Source of the DNA: Polynucleobacter sp. MWH-Aus1W21 | GTDB taxonomy: Bacteria > Pseudomonadota > Gammaproteobacteria > Burkholderiales > Burkholderiaceae | Assembly: GCF_018687275.1 (NCBI RefSeq) | Contig: NZ_CP061287.1 | Span: 558,001 to 622,000, forward strand | DNA length: 64,000 nt | Reading direction: 5' to 3' | Shown here: piece after piece, positions 35,713 to 43,078 of the stretch | Layout of the letters: every line of letters begins with the position of its first letter | Position numbering within the stretch: position 1 is the stretch's first letter | Notes under the pieces: generated by a model | What the model was told of the DNA's origin: nothing | Database searches by the model: none | The model's input: the letters and a program-made list of their open reading frames with translations, nothing else | Position numbers and translations under genes: made by a program

Positions 35713-36897
35713 TTAGGCCAGTATGGCTGGTAACTCTTTGGTGAGGGCGCCACGCTGCGCTGTAGCTGCACCCATTAATGCAAAGCCCAGCAACTGACCA
35801 TTAGCAGATTCAAAGCGGGCCTCTAAACCGCCTTCTACCGGAGTCGTGGACCACTTGCCTTCAGCCCCTTTGGCCGGCGGGGAAACTATCGTAGGCAAGG
35901 CAGGCGTCTTAACCATTACCGGCATTGCAGGATAAGTCAGTGAGGTTGCTTGTCCTATCAAGGTTGGCGCTAATGCTCTTGCACACTGCATGATGGGCAT
36001 CACGTAAGGCAGGACTAAACCCTCTACCTCTGCACAATCTCCGATAGCATAAATATTCTGAATATTGGTTTCTAGTTGGCGATTAACCTGAATACCAGTC
36101 CCGACATTGATTCCAGTTGCTTTCGCCAGCTCTAGGCGTGGCTTTAAGCCAACTGCAGATAAAAATACATCGCAAGTAATTGTCTCGCCATTCTCTAGTG
36201 TTACTTGTAGAGATTCTGCCTGGCGGTCTATCGCATGAACAGTGGTAGACAAGTGCCAACGTACACCGGCATCACTTAATTTTTGCTGCAGCTCAAGCGC
36301 CGCTGTTTCTGGTAGCAGGCGCCCTAGGGCCTGAGGGGCTAAGTCAATGACATCAACCTCATAGCCACCCAGCACAAGATCGTTAGCAAATTCACAGCCA
36401 ATTAAACCGGCACCAAGAATGGCAACTTTCTTTTTATCGACAATCGCTTTGCGAAAGTGCGCGTAGTCTTCGAGATCATTGACTGTCATTACTTCATTTG
36501 CAGCATTGCCTTGCAGTGGTAAACGAATCTGATCAGCCCCCAATGCCATTACCAATTTTCCGTAGGCCACTTCGCCTTTACTAGTTTGAATGGTTTGCGT
36601 ATTAGGGTTAATGGAGATCACATCACATTCACCCATGATGGCCATTTCTTGTTGAGTTGCCATGCCATCGGCAGAGGTGGAGATGAGTTGCGTAGCCTCT
36701 TTATTGCTCGCTAGAGCGGTAGAGAGCATCGGCTTTGAATAAAAGTAACCAGGCTCTCGGGTCACTAATGTGATCGGCACTGTTTTATTCAGTTTGCGAA
36801 TTTCTCGTACGACGGTATAGCCAGCCAATCCGCTGCCAATGATGACAATCGCGGATGGGATTTGAGGGGTGGTTTGATCCAAAGCTGGGCTCTCCAA
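35713..36897 (-). CDS. rubB: Rubredoxin-NAD(+) reductase
   Basis: This 394-residue FAD/NAD(P)-binding oxidoreductase has an N-terminal FAD motif (IIGSGLAGYTVVREI), a second NAD motif (VAILGAGLIGCEFANDL) and the FAD-closing IYAIGDCAEVEG. It belongs to the rubredoxin/ferredoxin reductase class. It lies 41 bases downstream of the rubredoxin gene on the same strand, which sets the substrate. It would pass NAD(P)H electrons to rubredoxin for the adjacent rubrerythrin. Confidence 0.88.
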   Translation of the reverse strand: MESPALDQTTPQIPSAIVIIGSGLAGYTVVREIRKLNKTVPITLVTREPGYFYSKPMLSTALASNKEATQLISTSADGMATQQEMAIMGECDVISINPNTQTIQTSKGEVAYGKLVMALGADQIRLPLQGNAANEVMTVNDLEDYAHFRKAIVDKKKVAILGAGLIGCEFANDLVLGGYEVDVIDLAPQALGRLLPETAALELQQKLSDAGVRWHLSTTVHAIDRQAESLQVTLENGETITCDVFLSAVGLKPRLELAKATGINVGTGIQVNRQLETNIQNIYAIGDCAEVEGLVLPYVMPIMQCARALAPTLIGQATSLTYPAMPVMVKTPALPTIVSPPAKGAEGKWSTTPVEGGLEARFESANGQLLGFALMGAATAQRGALTKELPAILA

Positions 36898-36938
36898 AAT
36901 GACGAATAATAAACAGGGCTAAGTTTGATTTGTAGGCG

Positions 36939-37106
36939 TTAGCTTACCTGAACCATCTCAAAGTCAGCTTTTGCAACGCCACAGTCAGGGCACTCCCAGT
37001 CGGCTGGCACGTCAGCCCAGAGTGTTCCCGCTGGAATGCCATCTTCAGGAATTCCCTTTGCTTCATCATAAATATAGCCGCACACGATACATTGGTAAGT
37101 TTTCAT
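36939..37106 (-). CDS. rubA: Rubredoxin
   Basis: This 55-residue rubredoxin was translated by hand from the gap between its neighbours. It has two knuckles, Cys6-Ile-Val-Cys9-Gly and Cys39-Pro-Asp-Cys42-Gly, that hold one iron, with the conserved aromatic core (YQC, YIYDE, W30, W37). It carries electrons between the reductase downstream and rubrerythrin upstream. The start ATG at 37106 has AAGGAACC upstream. Confidence 0.93.
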   Translation of the reverse strand: MKTYQCIVCGYIYDEAKGIPEDGIPAGTLWADVPADWECPDCGVAKADFEMVQVS

Positions 37107-37167
37107 ACTGGTTCCTTAAATAATTCATTCATTTTAAATTTAATTGCTATTTATTTCTGGATCACTC

Positions 37168-37653
37168 TTATTGAGCAGCAAAAACTTTTGCTTTTTCTAA
37201 AGCCTGCTTGTAATGGTTTGCATGGCGCTCTTCTACATTAGCTAATGCTGCGAAGCGTTTTGCTGCTTTAGCTAATGTTGCCTGAAATTGCTCTGCGTGC
37301 TCCTTTGATTCAGCGATTTGTTCATCAATTTCTTGAATGACGGCTGCATTGCCCTCTTCTACAGCTGTTTTTCGAAATGAAGGATACATTTCAGTGTATT
37401 CATAAGTTTCACCTTCGATTGCAATCTCTAAGGCACGCGCTGGCGTCATTGTATTGGCGGGGTAGAGTAAGTCTAGGTGACCAAATGCATGCATTACCTC
37501 TTGCTCGGCAGTAGCTTCAAATATCTTAGCGGTCTCTTCATCACCCGCTGCGCGAGCCAACTTTGCAAAGTATCGGTATTTGATATGAGCCATAGATTCA
37601 CCTGCAAAGGCAGACTCTAAGTTATGGATGGTTTTGATTTCTGGACGTGCCAT
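37168..37653 (-). CDS. rbr: Rubrerythrin (single diiron domain)
   Basis: This 161-residue ferritin-like diiron protein has helices with ESAFAGESMAHIKYRYFAKLA, EQEVMHAFGHLDLL, EYTEMYPSFRKTA and ESKEHAEQF. These hold the glutamate/histidine ligands of an erythrin peroxidase. The usual C-terminal rubredoxin domain is missing, and a free rubredoxin gene lies just downstream instead. It reduces hydrogen peroxide. It is divergent from oxyR across about 145 bases. Confidence 0.9.
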   Translation of the reverse strand: MARPEIKTIHNLESAFAGESMAHIKYRYFAKLARAAGDEETAKIFEATAEQEVMHAFGHLDLLYPANTMTPARALEIAIEGETYEYTEMYPSFRKTAVEEGNAAVIQEIDEQIAESKEHAEQFQATLAKAAKRFAALANVEERHANHYKQALEKAKVFAAQ

Positions 37654-37760
37654 TTTGATTCCTTTTCGTTGAATTCAGTTTGTTGAGCCATATTTGCTAC
37701 TTTCTCAACCATGAATGCAGTGTGCGCCCTATTTGTTTATCAGTCCAGTAAATCATTATG

Positions 37761-37797
37761 ATAGTATTTATCAAATAAATCGATAACAGGGGTATAT
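37761..37797 (+). promoter_or_regulatory. Candidate OxyR operator
   Basis: Four tetranucleotides at 11-base spacing resemble the OxyR pattern ATAG-N7-CTAT-N7-ATAG-N7-CTAT: ATAG (37761), CAAA (37772), ATAA (37783) and ATAT (37794), 12 of 16 bases. An ATTTAT-CAA-ATAAAT palindrome (37766-37780) overlaps it. It ends right at the oxyR ATG, as expected for autoregulation, and also faces rubrerythrin. Confidence 0.4.
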
Positions 37798-38703
37798 ATG
37801 GCTTATCTACCATCTCTAAGGCAGTTAGGGTATTTCGTTGCATTAGCAAAAGAACTGAATTTCACTAGAGCTGCGCAAGCCTGCTTTGTTGGGCAGTCGA
37901 CACTGAGTGCTGGGCTAAAAGAGCTTGAAGATGCGCTAGGCATCCATTTAGTGGAGCGCGATCGTCAGAATGTCTCGATTACACCCATTGGACTAGAGGT
38001 GCTTGAACGCGCAAAACTCATTTTGGCTGCTTCAGAAGACCTGGTTGAATATGCGGGTACAACTGGTAAGCCAATGACCGCCACAATTCGCTTGGGGGTG
38101 ATTCCAACGATTGCACCATTTTTATTGCCTACCGTTTTGCCAGAAGTTCGCACGCGATTTCCTGACCTAAAAATTACTCTTCGAGAAGATCTGACCGCAA
38201 ATCTACTTTCAAGATTGGCTGAACATAAGTTAGATTTTGCTTTGATTGCCCTGCCATATGATGTTAGTGGTCTTCTGGTGCAAGAATTATTCGATGATCA
38301 CTTTTGGCTGGTTGCTAAAGAGGGTGATCCAGCATTAAAGGGTAAAGAGGTGACCTTACCAGCCAAAATGGCTGAGAGGCTCTTATTGCTTGAGGAGGGG
38401 CATTGCTTACGAGAGCATAGCTTGCAAGCTTGCAGACGAACCGATATCCGCAAGGCCGAAGGATTAGAGGCGACGAGCTTACTAACCTTACTGCAAATGG
38501 TCGAGTCCGGTCTTGGGATTGCCTTGCTTCCTGGCATGGCAGTAAAGAGCAGTTTATTGAATAACTCACAATTAGTGGCGAAAGAGTTGGCATCACCTAC
38601 GCCTAAGAGGGTGATTGCTTTAGTTGCGCGTTCATCCACGGCGCATACCCAGGAATTTAATGCGCTAGCTAGTTGCATTCGTGAGCAATTTGGACGCGCC
38701 TAA
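37798..38703 (+). CDS. oxyR: Hydrogen-peroxide-sensing regulator OxyR (LysR family)
   Basis: This 301-residue LysR-type regulator has an N-terminal winged helix (FTRAAQACFVGQSTLSAGLKELEDALG) and a C-terminal sensor domain. The redox pair is conserved: Cys203 in GHCLREHS and Cys212 in LQACRR, nine residues apart as in E. coli OxyR (199 and 208). SLLTLLQMVESGLGIALLPGMAV is also typical. It is divergent from the rubrerythrin-rubredoxin-reductase operon, its probable target. Confidence 0.92.
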   Translation: MAYLPSLRQLGYFVALAKELNFTRAAQACFVGQSTLSAGLKELEDALGIHLVERDRQNVSITPIGLEVLERAKLILAASEDLVEYAGTTGKPMTATIRLGVIPTIAPFLLPTVLPEVRTRFPDLKITLREDLTANLLSRLAEHKLDFALIALPYDVSGLLVQELFDDHFWLVAKEGDPALKGKEVTLPAKMAERLLLLEEGHCLREHSLQACRRTDIRKAEGLEATSLLTLLQMVESGLGIALLPGMAVKSSLLNNSQLVAKELASPTPKRVIALVARSSTAHTQEFNALASCIREQFGRA

Positions 38704-38786
38704 TTAGGTTATCTCTTTGTCCAGCAAAAATTACTAAACCTTGTTACAGTCCACCATCTAATTTATTACTACAAAAAAGGTAGCAA

Positions 38787-39887
38787 ATGTCAGGCAAAGA
38801 AATCATGTTCACACCAGTTACTCTCGGTTCAATTGAGTTAAAGAATCGTTTGGTTATGGCGCCGCTCACCAGAATGCGTGCAGTTGATGGTGATGTACCA
38901 AACCCACTGGCAAAAACGTACTACGCACAGCGTGCAAGTGCTGGACTCATTATTACCGAGGCCACCCAAATTTCCCCATTAGGCAAAGGCTATCCAGCTA
39001 CACCTGGAATTTACTCTGCAGAGCAGACCGCCGCCTGGAAGGAGATCGTTACAGCAGTGCACGCTAAGGGCGGGTCTATTGTTGCGCAGTTATGGCATGT
39101 GGGTCGAATCTCTCATTCTTCTTTGCATCCAGAGCAGGGCGCACCAGAGGCGCCTTCAGCAATTGCTGCATCCGGTCAAACTTATGGTGCCGACTGGAAG
39201 CTGCATAACTATGAGACTCCAACTGCGATGAGTCAGGAAGATATCGCTCGCTTGCTAAAAGAGTTTGAAGTGGCGGCGCAAAATGCAAAAGCTGCAGGCT
39301 TTGATGGTATTGAAATTCATTCTGCTAATGGCTACTTGCTAGATCAGTTCTTGCAAGATAAAACCAATCAACGTACTGACGAATATGGCGGCTCTATCGA
39401 GAATCGCCTACGCTTATTGGGACAAGTCATAGAGGCAGTCAGTAAAGCATTCCCAAGCGATAAGGTAGGCGTACGCCTTTCACCTTATGGCACATTTAAT
39501 GATATGGGTGATAGCGATCCGGTGGCCTTATTCAAAGCCGCAATTTCCAAACTCAATACATATAAGCTGTCTTATGTTCATATGATCGAGCCACGTGCGA
39601 CTAGTGCTGGCGGTGGTGATCAGGTGAATGAAGAGGCGCCTATTACATCAGAATTATTCCGAGCCGCGTATCAAGGAAAATTTATTACCGCTGGTGGTTA
39701 TGACCAGGCGATGGGAGAGAAGGTATTGGAGGATGGTTTAGCTGATGCAGTGGCTTATGGCCGTATGTATATCGCAAATCCAGATTTGGCGGAAAGATTC
39801 CAGAAAGGCGCCGCTTTAAATCCTTATAACCGTGCAACTTTTTATGGCGGCAATGAGGTTGGCTATACCGATTACCCAACCCTTTAG
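38787..39887 (+). CDS. Old Yellow Enzyme-family alkene reductase (NemA-like)
   Basis: This 366-residue FMN TIM barrel reduces activated double bonds with NAD(P)H. Motifs are MAPLTRMRA, QLWHVGRISH, the pair FDGIEIHSANGYLLDQFLQD (substrate-binding His/Asn) and ENRLRLLGQVIEAV. AYGRMYIANPDLAER binds FMN phosphate. Relatives include NemA and xenobiotic reductases. It begins 84 bases after oxyR and faces the same way. A detoxification link to OxyR is possible but unproven. Confidence 0.9.
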   Translation: MSGKEIMFTPVTLGSIELKNRLVMAPLTRMRAVDGDVPNPLAKTYYAQRASAGLIITEATQISPLGKGYPATPGIYSAEQTAAWKEIVTAVHAKGGSIVAQLWHVGRISHSSLHPEQGAPEAPSAIAASGQTYGADWKLHNYETPTAMSQEDIARLLKEFEVAAQNAKAAGFDGIEIHSANGYLLDQFLQDKTNQRTDEYGGSIENRLRLLGQVIEAVSKAFPSDKVGVRLSPYGTFNDMGDSDPVALFKAAISKLNTYKLSYVHMIEPRATSAGGGDQVNEEAPITSELFRAAYQGKFITAGGYDQAMGEKVLEDGLADAVAYGRMYIANPDLAERFQKGAALNPYNRATFYGGNEVGYTDYPTL

Positions 39888-39915
39888 TGCAAACCTCAAA
39901 CCTGGGACGCACAAC

Positions 39916-39945
39916 AATAATCCCGCCATAACAGGCGGGATTATT
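39916..39945. terminator. Bidirectional terminator after the Old Yellow Enzyme gene
   Basis: A perfect 12-bp stem (AATAATCCCGCC / GGCGGGATTATT) with loop ATAACA is followed by T5 on the plus strand. Its right arm overlaps the stop codon of the convergent small membrane gene, so it probably serves both. Confidence 0.88.
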
Positions 39946-40117
39946 TTTTGTCTTCAGGATCTTTTAGAAGGTCGTAGTGATTGGCGATGAGAAGTAGGGC
40001 AAGGGATGCACATCCCATGGCAAAAAATTGCCACTGATGCAACATCGCAGTTCCCACGACGGTCATTAAGATTGTCCAGCCGACAGCCATCTTGGCTTTT
40101 TTAGAGAGTGGCTTCAT
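39941..40117 (-). CDS. Small membrane protein, 58 residues
   Basis: Hand translation gives a 58-residue protein with a basic N-terminus (MKPLSKKAKM), two hydrophobic helices (about residues 11-24 and 30-46), and an acidic end (YDLLKDPEDKK). No family is recognised. It follows cytochrome b561 on the same strand after 23 bases and ends inside a terminator stem. This fits a genuine last gene of the cytochrome transcript. Confidence 0.6.
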   Translation of the reverse strand: MKPLSKKAKMAVGWTILMTVVGTAMLHQWQFFAMGCASLALLLIANHYDLLKDPEDKK

Positions 40118-40140
40118 TTAATCATCGCTCCAACTTCTGT

Positions 40141-40677
40141 TTAGGCGCTAGCCTTATTTAACATACGACGAAGTGTATCGTCCTTTACGATGTAATGTTG
40201 CCATAAGCCAGCCAAGGCATGCAAAGCTATCAAGAAATAGAGTGAATTCCCTAAAAACTCATGAATTCCTTCGACTAATTTTTTCATCTCAGGATTGGGA
40301 GTCACTAGCTGAGGCCACACCAAGCCAAAGAAGTGGATTTCTTTGCCGCCGTACTGAAAATACAAGATGCCAAAAATAGGGGATATCAAGAGTAGGGCAT
40401 ACAGCAACCAATGCATTGCTTTAGCTAAGGAAATAAAAACAGGTTTTGGGTTGGTGGGTTTTGGCACGCCATATGCGAAACGAAATATCAGTCGAATGGC
40501 CATTGTTAAGAAAATAAGCTGTCCAATAACGCCGTGGACTGATTTGCATAGTTCACGTGGCTCACTTCCCTTGGGGAATTGCCCCTTGAGTTCAATCACG
40601 ATAAATGCAGCCACAACCAGGATGAAAACAAACCAATGGAAGAATATGGAAACTGGGTGATATTTGAGTTTTGACAT
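40141..40677 (-). CDS. cybB: Cytochrome b561
   Basis: This 178-residue four-helix di-heme membrane cytochrome of the bacterial b561 family has heme histidines in KYHPVSIFFHWFVF, SVHGVIGQL, AKAMHWLLYALLL and IALHALAGLWQHYI. It transfers electrons from quinol or superoxide. A Fur-type palindrome lies 26 to 44 bases upstream of the start, suggesting iron control. The small membrane gene downstream is probably co-transcribed. Confidence 0.88.
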   Translation of the reverse strand: MSKLKYHPVSIFFHWFVFILVVAAFIVIELKGQFPKGSEPRELCKSVHGVIGQLIFLTMAIRLIFRFAYGVPKPTNPKPVFISLAKAMHWLLYALLLISPIFGILYFQYGGKEIHFFGLVWPQLVTPNPEMKKLVEGIHEFLGNSLYFLIALHALAGLWQHYIVKDDTLRRMLNKASA

Positions 40678-40699
40678 GATTTAAGGTGTTATTTGAACT

Positions 40700-40730
40700 A
40701 ATGTTAATGATAATCAATCTCATTAACATT
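40700..40730. promoter_or_regulatory. Fur-like iron box palindrome upstream of cytochrome b561
   Basis: Perfect 11-base arms (AATGTTAATGA / TCATTAACATT) surround a nine-base centre. Inside, 40703-40721 matches the classical 19-base Fur box GATAATGATAATCATTATC at 16 positions. It lies just upstream of the cybB start, so Fe-Fur binding would repress that gene. Confidence 0.6.
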
Positions 40731-40769
40731 TGCAATACTAGGGCTAATTGGCCCAAAACACCTTAATTA

Positions 40770-40961
40770 TTAGTTATTAAGCCGTACTTTGGCGCTTAGT
40801 TCGTTGGCTGCGCCACGTTTGTCTAGCTGAGAGAGTCTAAGTGCCTCTATTTCAAAGTCGAGTTGTCCGGGATGAAATTCTTCATCGTTTTGAAGGTGAA
40901 CAACATAGGTCCAGACTAGCTCGCGGCCACGGTTTTTAAAAACATCCACTACACGTTTCAT
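40770..40961 (-). CDS. Hypothetical small protein, 63 residues
   Basis: This 63-residue soluble protein (MKRVVDVFKNRGRELVWTYVV, then ALRLSQLDKRG) has no cysteine, signal or membrane segment and no recognised family. AAGG precedes the ATG at about nine bases. It is 23 bases downstream of the DUF4239-like gene on the same strand. The balanced composition and spacing suggest a real gene, but evidence is modest. Confidence 0.5.
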   Translation of the reverse strand: MKRVVDVFKNRGRELVWTYVVHLQNDEEFHPGQLDFEIEALRLSQLDKRGAANELSAKVRLNN

Positions 40962-40984
40962 CTGGGCTGCCTTTATGGTGGGGC

Positions 40985-41785
40985 TTATTTATTGCCAATA
41001 GATGGTTTGGCTTTTTCCATCTGTTGAATAAGATTGCTTTTGAGGGCGATTAAATTTCTGGCTTCAATTCGAATAACGCCGCCTCTAGGACTATCAATGT
41101 CAGCAATCAAAAAGAACGATACCGACACAACGAAAGGAAAGATCATGAATAACCCCATGTTCCTTTCAAAATTGCGTGCACCAAAACCTACTAATAGATT
41201 GGCACAAATGGCGATTGCTGTCATAAGTGCCCAGGCAGTAAGAGGAATGCGATTCCACCAAGCAGCTTGAACATAGCCTTGCGAATTTAAGACATCGTTC
41301 ATTCCAGAGGCAACTAGTGCAATGGAGGGGGTGTCTTGTTTTCGAACAACAGGAACAATCTCATTCCACAAGTCGGCTTGTAGTTGATCGGTCTTGCTGC
41401 GAATCTCTTGAATTTTCTCTGGGCTTTGTTTGGAGTAAAACAGGATGCGTTGATCTACGTATTGAAGCAATAGGTCTTTAGTTACTGCAGAGTGCTTTGG
41501 AGATAAGAGATCTGCGCGCAAAAACTCAGTTCCAATGGCATTTGCTTCGCCTTCTTCAAAGATTTCTCGCTGGTCATGGCGGTCAATTGCCATGGAGAAG
41601 GTGAAACCAATAATGAGGGCTAGCAAAGTTAATGTAGCCGTCTGAATGATGCCTAGATCTTCAGAAGTCTCAGTGTCTTTGGTGCGAAAGCGACTCAGTA
41701 CTGCATGCCCAAACCATACGGCGAAAGTAAATGCTACGAACGATAGGCCAAAGACTACAAGGGGGTAGTTTAGAAGGTGAAAAAT
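40985..41785 (-). CDS. DUF4239-like (bestrophin-like) membrane protein with apparent ATT start
   Basis: The conserved part (LALIIGFTFSMAIDRHDQRE, GEANAIGTEFLRADLL, YVDQR, two C-terminal helices) matches DUF4239-type membrane proteins. Starting at TTG 41626 gives 213 residues but loses the first transmembrane helix. The open frame continues upstream to the lldD stop and encodes that helix (NYPLVVFGLSFVAFTFAVWF). The only codon placed for initiation there is ATT at 41785, with AGGA nine bases upstream. That gives 266 residues. Function is unknown. Confidence 0.65.
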   Translation of the reverse strand: MFHLLNYPLVVFGLSFVAFTFAVWFGHAVLSRFRTKDTETSEDLGIIQTATLTLLALIIGFTFSMAIDRHDQREIFEEGEANAIGTEFLRADLLSPKHSAVTKDLLLQYVDQRILFYSKQSPEKIQEIRSKTDQLQADLWNEIVPVVRKQDTPSIALVASGMNDVLNSQGYVQAAWWNRIPLTAWALMTAIAICANLLVGFGARNFERNMGLFMIFPFVVSVSFFLIADIDSPRGGVIRIEARNLIALKSNLIQQMEKAKPSIGNK

Positions 41786-42931
41786 TTAAAAGGTTCCTGG
41801 ATACAAAATATCTTTAGTTACATTTTGAATATCACGATGACCAGTAAATGCCATAGTGATGTCGAGTTCATTGTGAATCAGTTCGAGACACTTGGTTACG
41901 CCTGCCTCACCCATTGCACCCAAGCCATACAAGAATGGGCGCCCAATCATCGTGCCACGTGCACCTAATGCCCAGGCTTTCAGTACGTCTTGACCAGAGC
42001 GAATGCCGCCATCCATCCATACTTCAATATCTTTACCAACAGCATCCACAATTCCAGGTAGGGCTTGAATACTAGAGATCGCGCCGTCTAGTTGGCGACC
42101 ACCATGATTGGAAACAATTAATGCATCAGCGCCAGAGTTTGCCGCTAAGCGTGCATCGCCTTCATCCAGAATACCTTTGATGATTAGTTTGCCGCCCCAA
42201 AGCTTTTTGATCCACTCCACATCACCCCAGTTAAGGCCTGGATCAAACTGCTCTGCAGTCCAAGAAGATAACGAAGACATATTGCCAACACCAGTGGCAT
42301 GACCAACAATGTTGCGGAATGTTCTACGTGGCGTCATTGCCATTCCCAGGCACCAGCGTGGCTTGGTCGCCATATTGATCATATTGGCAATGGTGAGTTT
42401 AGGTGGGGCTGAGAGTCCATTTTTTAAATCTTTATGGCGTTGGCCTAAGATTTGTAAATCCAGAGTGAGGACAAGTGCTGAGCATTTCGCCGCCTTAGCG
42501 CGCTCAATGAGGCGTTCAATAAAGCCACGATCCTTCATCACGTAAAGCTGGAACCAAAATGGTTTTGTAGTGCGCTCAGCGACATCCTCAATTGAGCAGA
42601 TACTCATGGTTGATAAGCAAAATGGCACACCAAACTTTTCGGCAGCCTTAGCTGCCAAAATTTCACCATCGGCATGCTGCATCCCGGTGAGGCCGGTAGG
42701 TGCAAGCGCAACCGGCATCGAAACTTCTTGACCAATCATGGTTGTCTTGGTCGTGCGATTAGTCATATTGACTGCTACACGCTGACGTAATTTAATTTTT
42801 TGGAAATCTGATTCATTGGCGCGGTATGTGGACTCGGTCCATGATCCTGAGTCTGCATAATCGTAGAACATCTTGGGGGTGCGTTTTTGGTGGAGGACCC
42901 GCAAGTCTTCTATATTGGTAATGATTGCCAC
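41786..42931 (-). CDS. lldD: L-lactate dehydrogenase / FMN alpha-hydroxy acid dehydrogenase
   Basis: This 381-residue FMN-dependent TIM-barrel enzyme oxidizes L-lactate or similar acids and passes electrons to the quinone pool. It has PTGLTGMQHADGEILAAKAA near the N-terminus, LTLDLQILGQRHKDLKNG, the active-site SNHGGRQLDGA (His/Arg base) and DGGIRSGQDVLKAWALGA. Its stop codon abuts the ATT of the DUF4239-like gene in the same frame. Two palindromes lie upstream. Confidence 0.9.
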   Translation of the reverse strand: MAIITNIEDLRVLHQKRTPKMFYDYADSGSWTESTYRANESDFQKIKLRQRVAVNMTNRTTKTTMIGQEVSMPVALAPTGLTGMQHADGEILAAKAAEKFGVPFCLSTMSICSIEDVAERTTKPFWFQLYVMKDRGFIERLIERAKAAKCSALVLTLDLQILGQRHKDLKNGLSAPPKLTIANMINMATKPRWCLGMAMTPRRTFRNIVGHATGVGNMSSLSSWTAEQFDPGLNWGDVEWIKKLWGGKLIIKGILDEGDARLAANSGADALIVSNHGGRQLDGAISSIQALPGIVDAVGKDIEVWMDGGIRSGQDVLKAWALGARGTMIGRPFLYGLGAMGEAGVTKCLELIHNELDITMAFTGHRDIQNVTKDILYPGTF

Positions 42932-42970
42932 AGTAAATCCTTCTATTTGATGCTATTTTCTTAGAGCAAA

Positions 42971-42985
42971 AGCTTAATTTAAGCT
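42971..42985. repeat. Inverted repeat upstream of lldD
   Basis: AGCTTAA-T-TTAAGCT is a perfect palindrome with seven-base arms, in the 147-base divergent region between lldD and the EamA gene. It may be an operator, but no regulator gene is adjacent. Confidence 0.35.
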
Positions 42986-43007
42986 CTATCTTAGCAATAC
43001 CCAGGGA

Positions 43008-43021
43008 ATTGTTTCTACAAT
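43008..43021. promoter_or_regulatory. Candidate GntR-type operator upstream of lldD
   Basis: ATTGT-TTCT-ACAAT fits the loose GntR-family half-site pattern (GT...AC) used by LldR-like lactate regulators. It lies 77 bases upstream of lldD. It is short and could be chance. Confidence 0.3.
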
Positions 43022-43078
43022 GCTAGGGTATCCCTTGTTTGGGGCGTCAAATAACCGTTCCCCTTCTTAAATCTCCCT

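Noticed and set aside
41786..42931. LldD-DUF4239 fusion by readthrough of TAA
   Set aside because: LldD ends with a family-like C-terminus and AGGA is well placed for a new start at ATT. Readthrough remains possible but is less simple.
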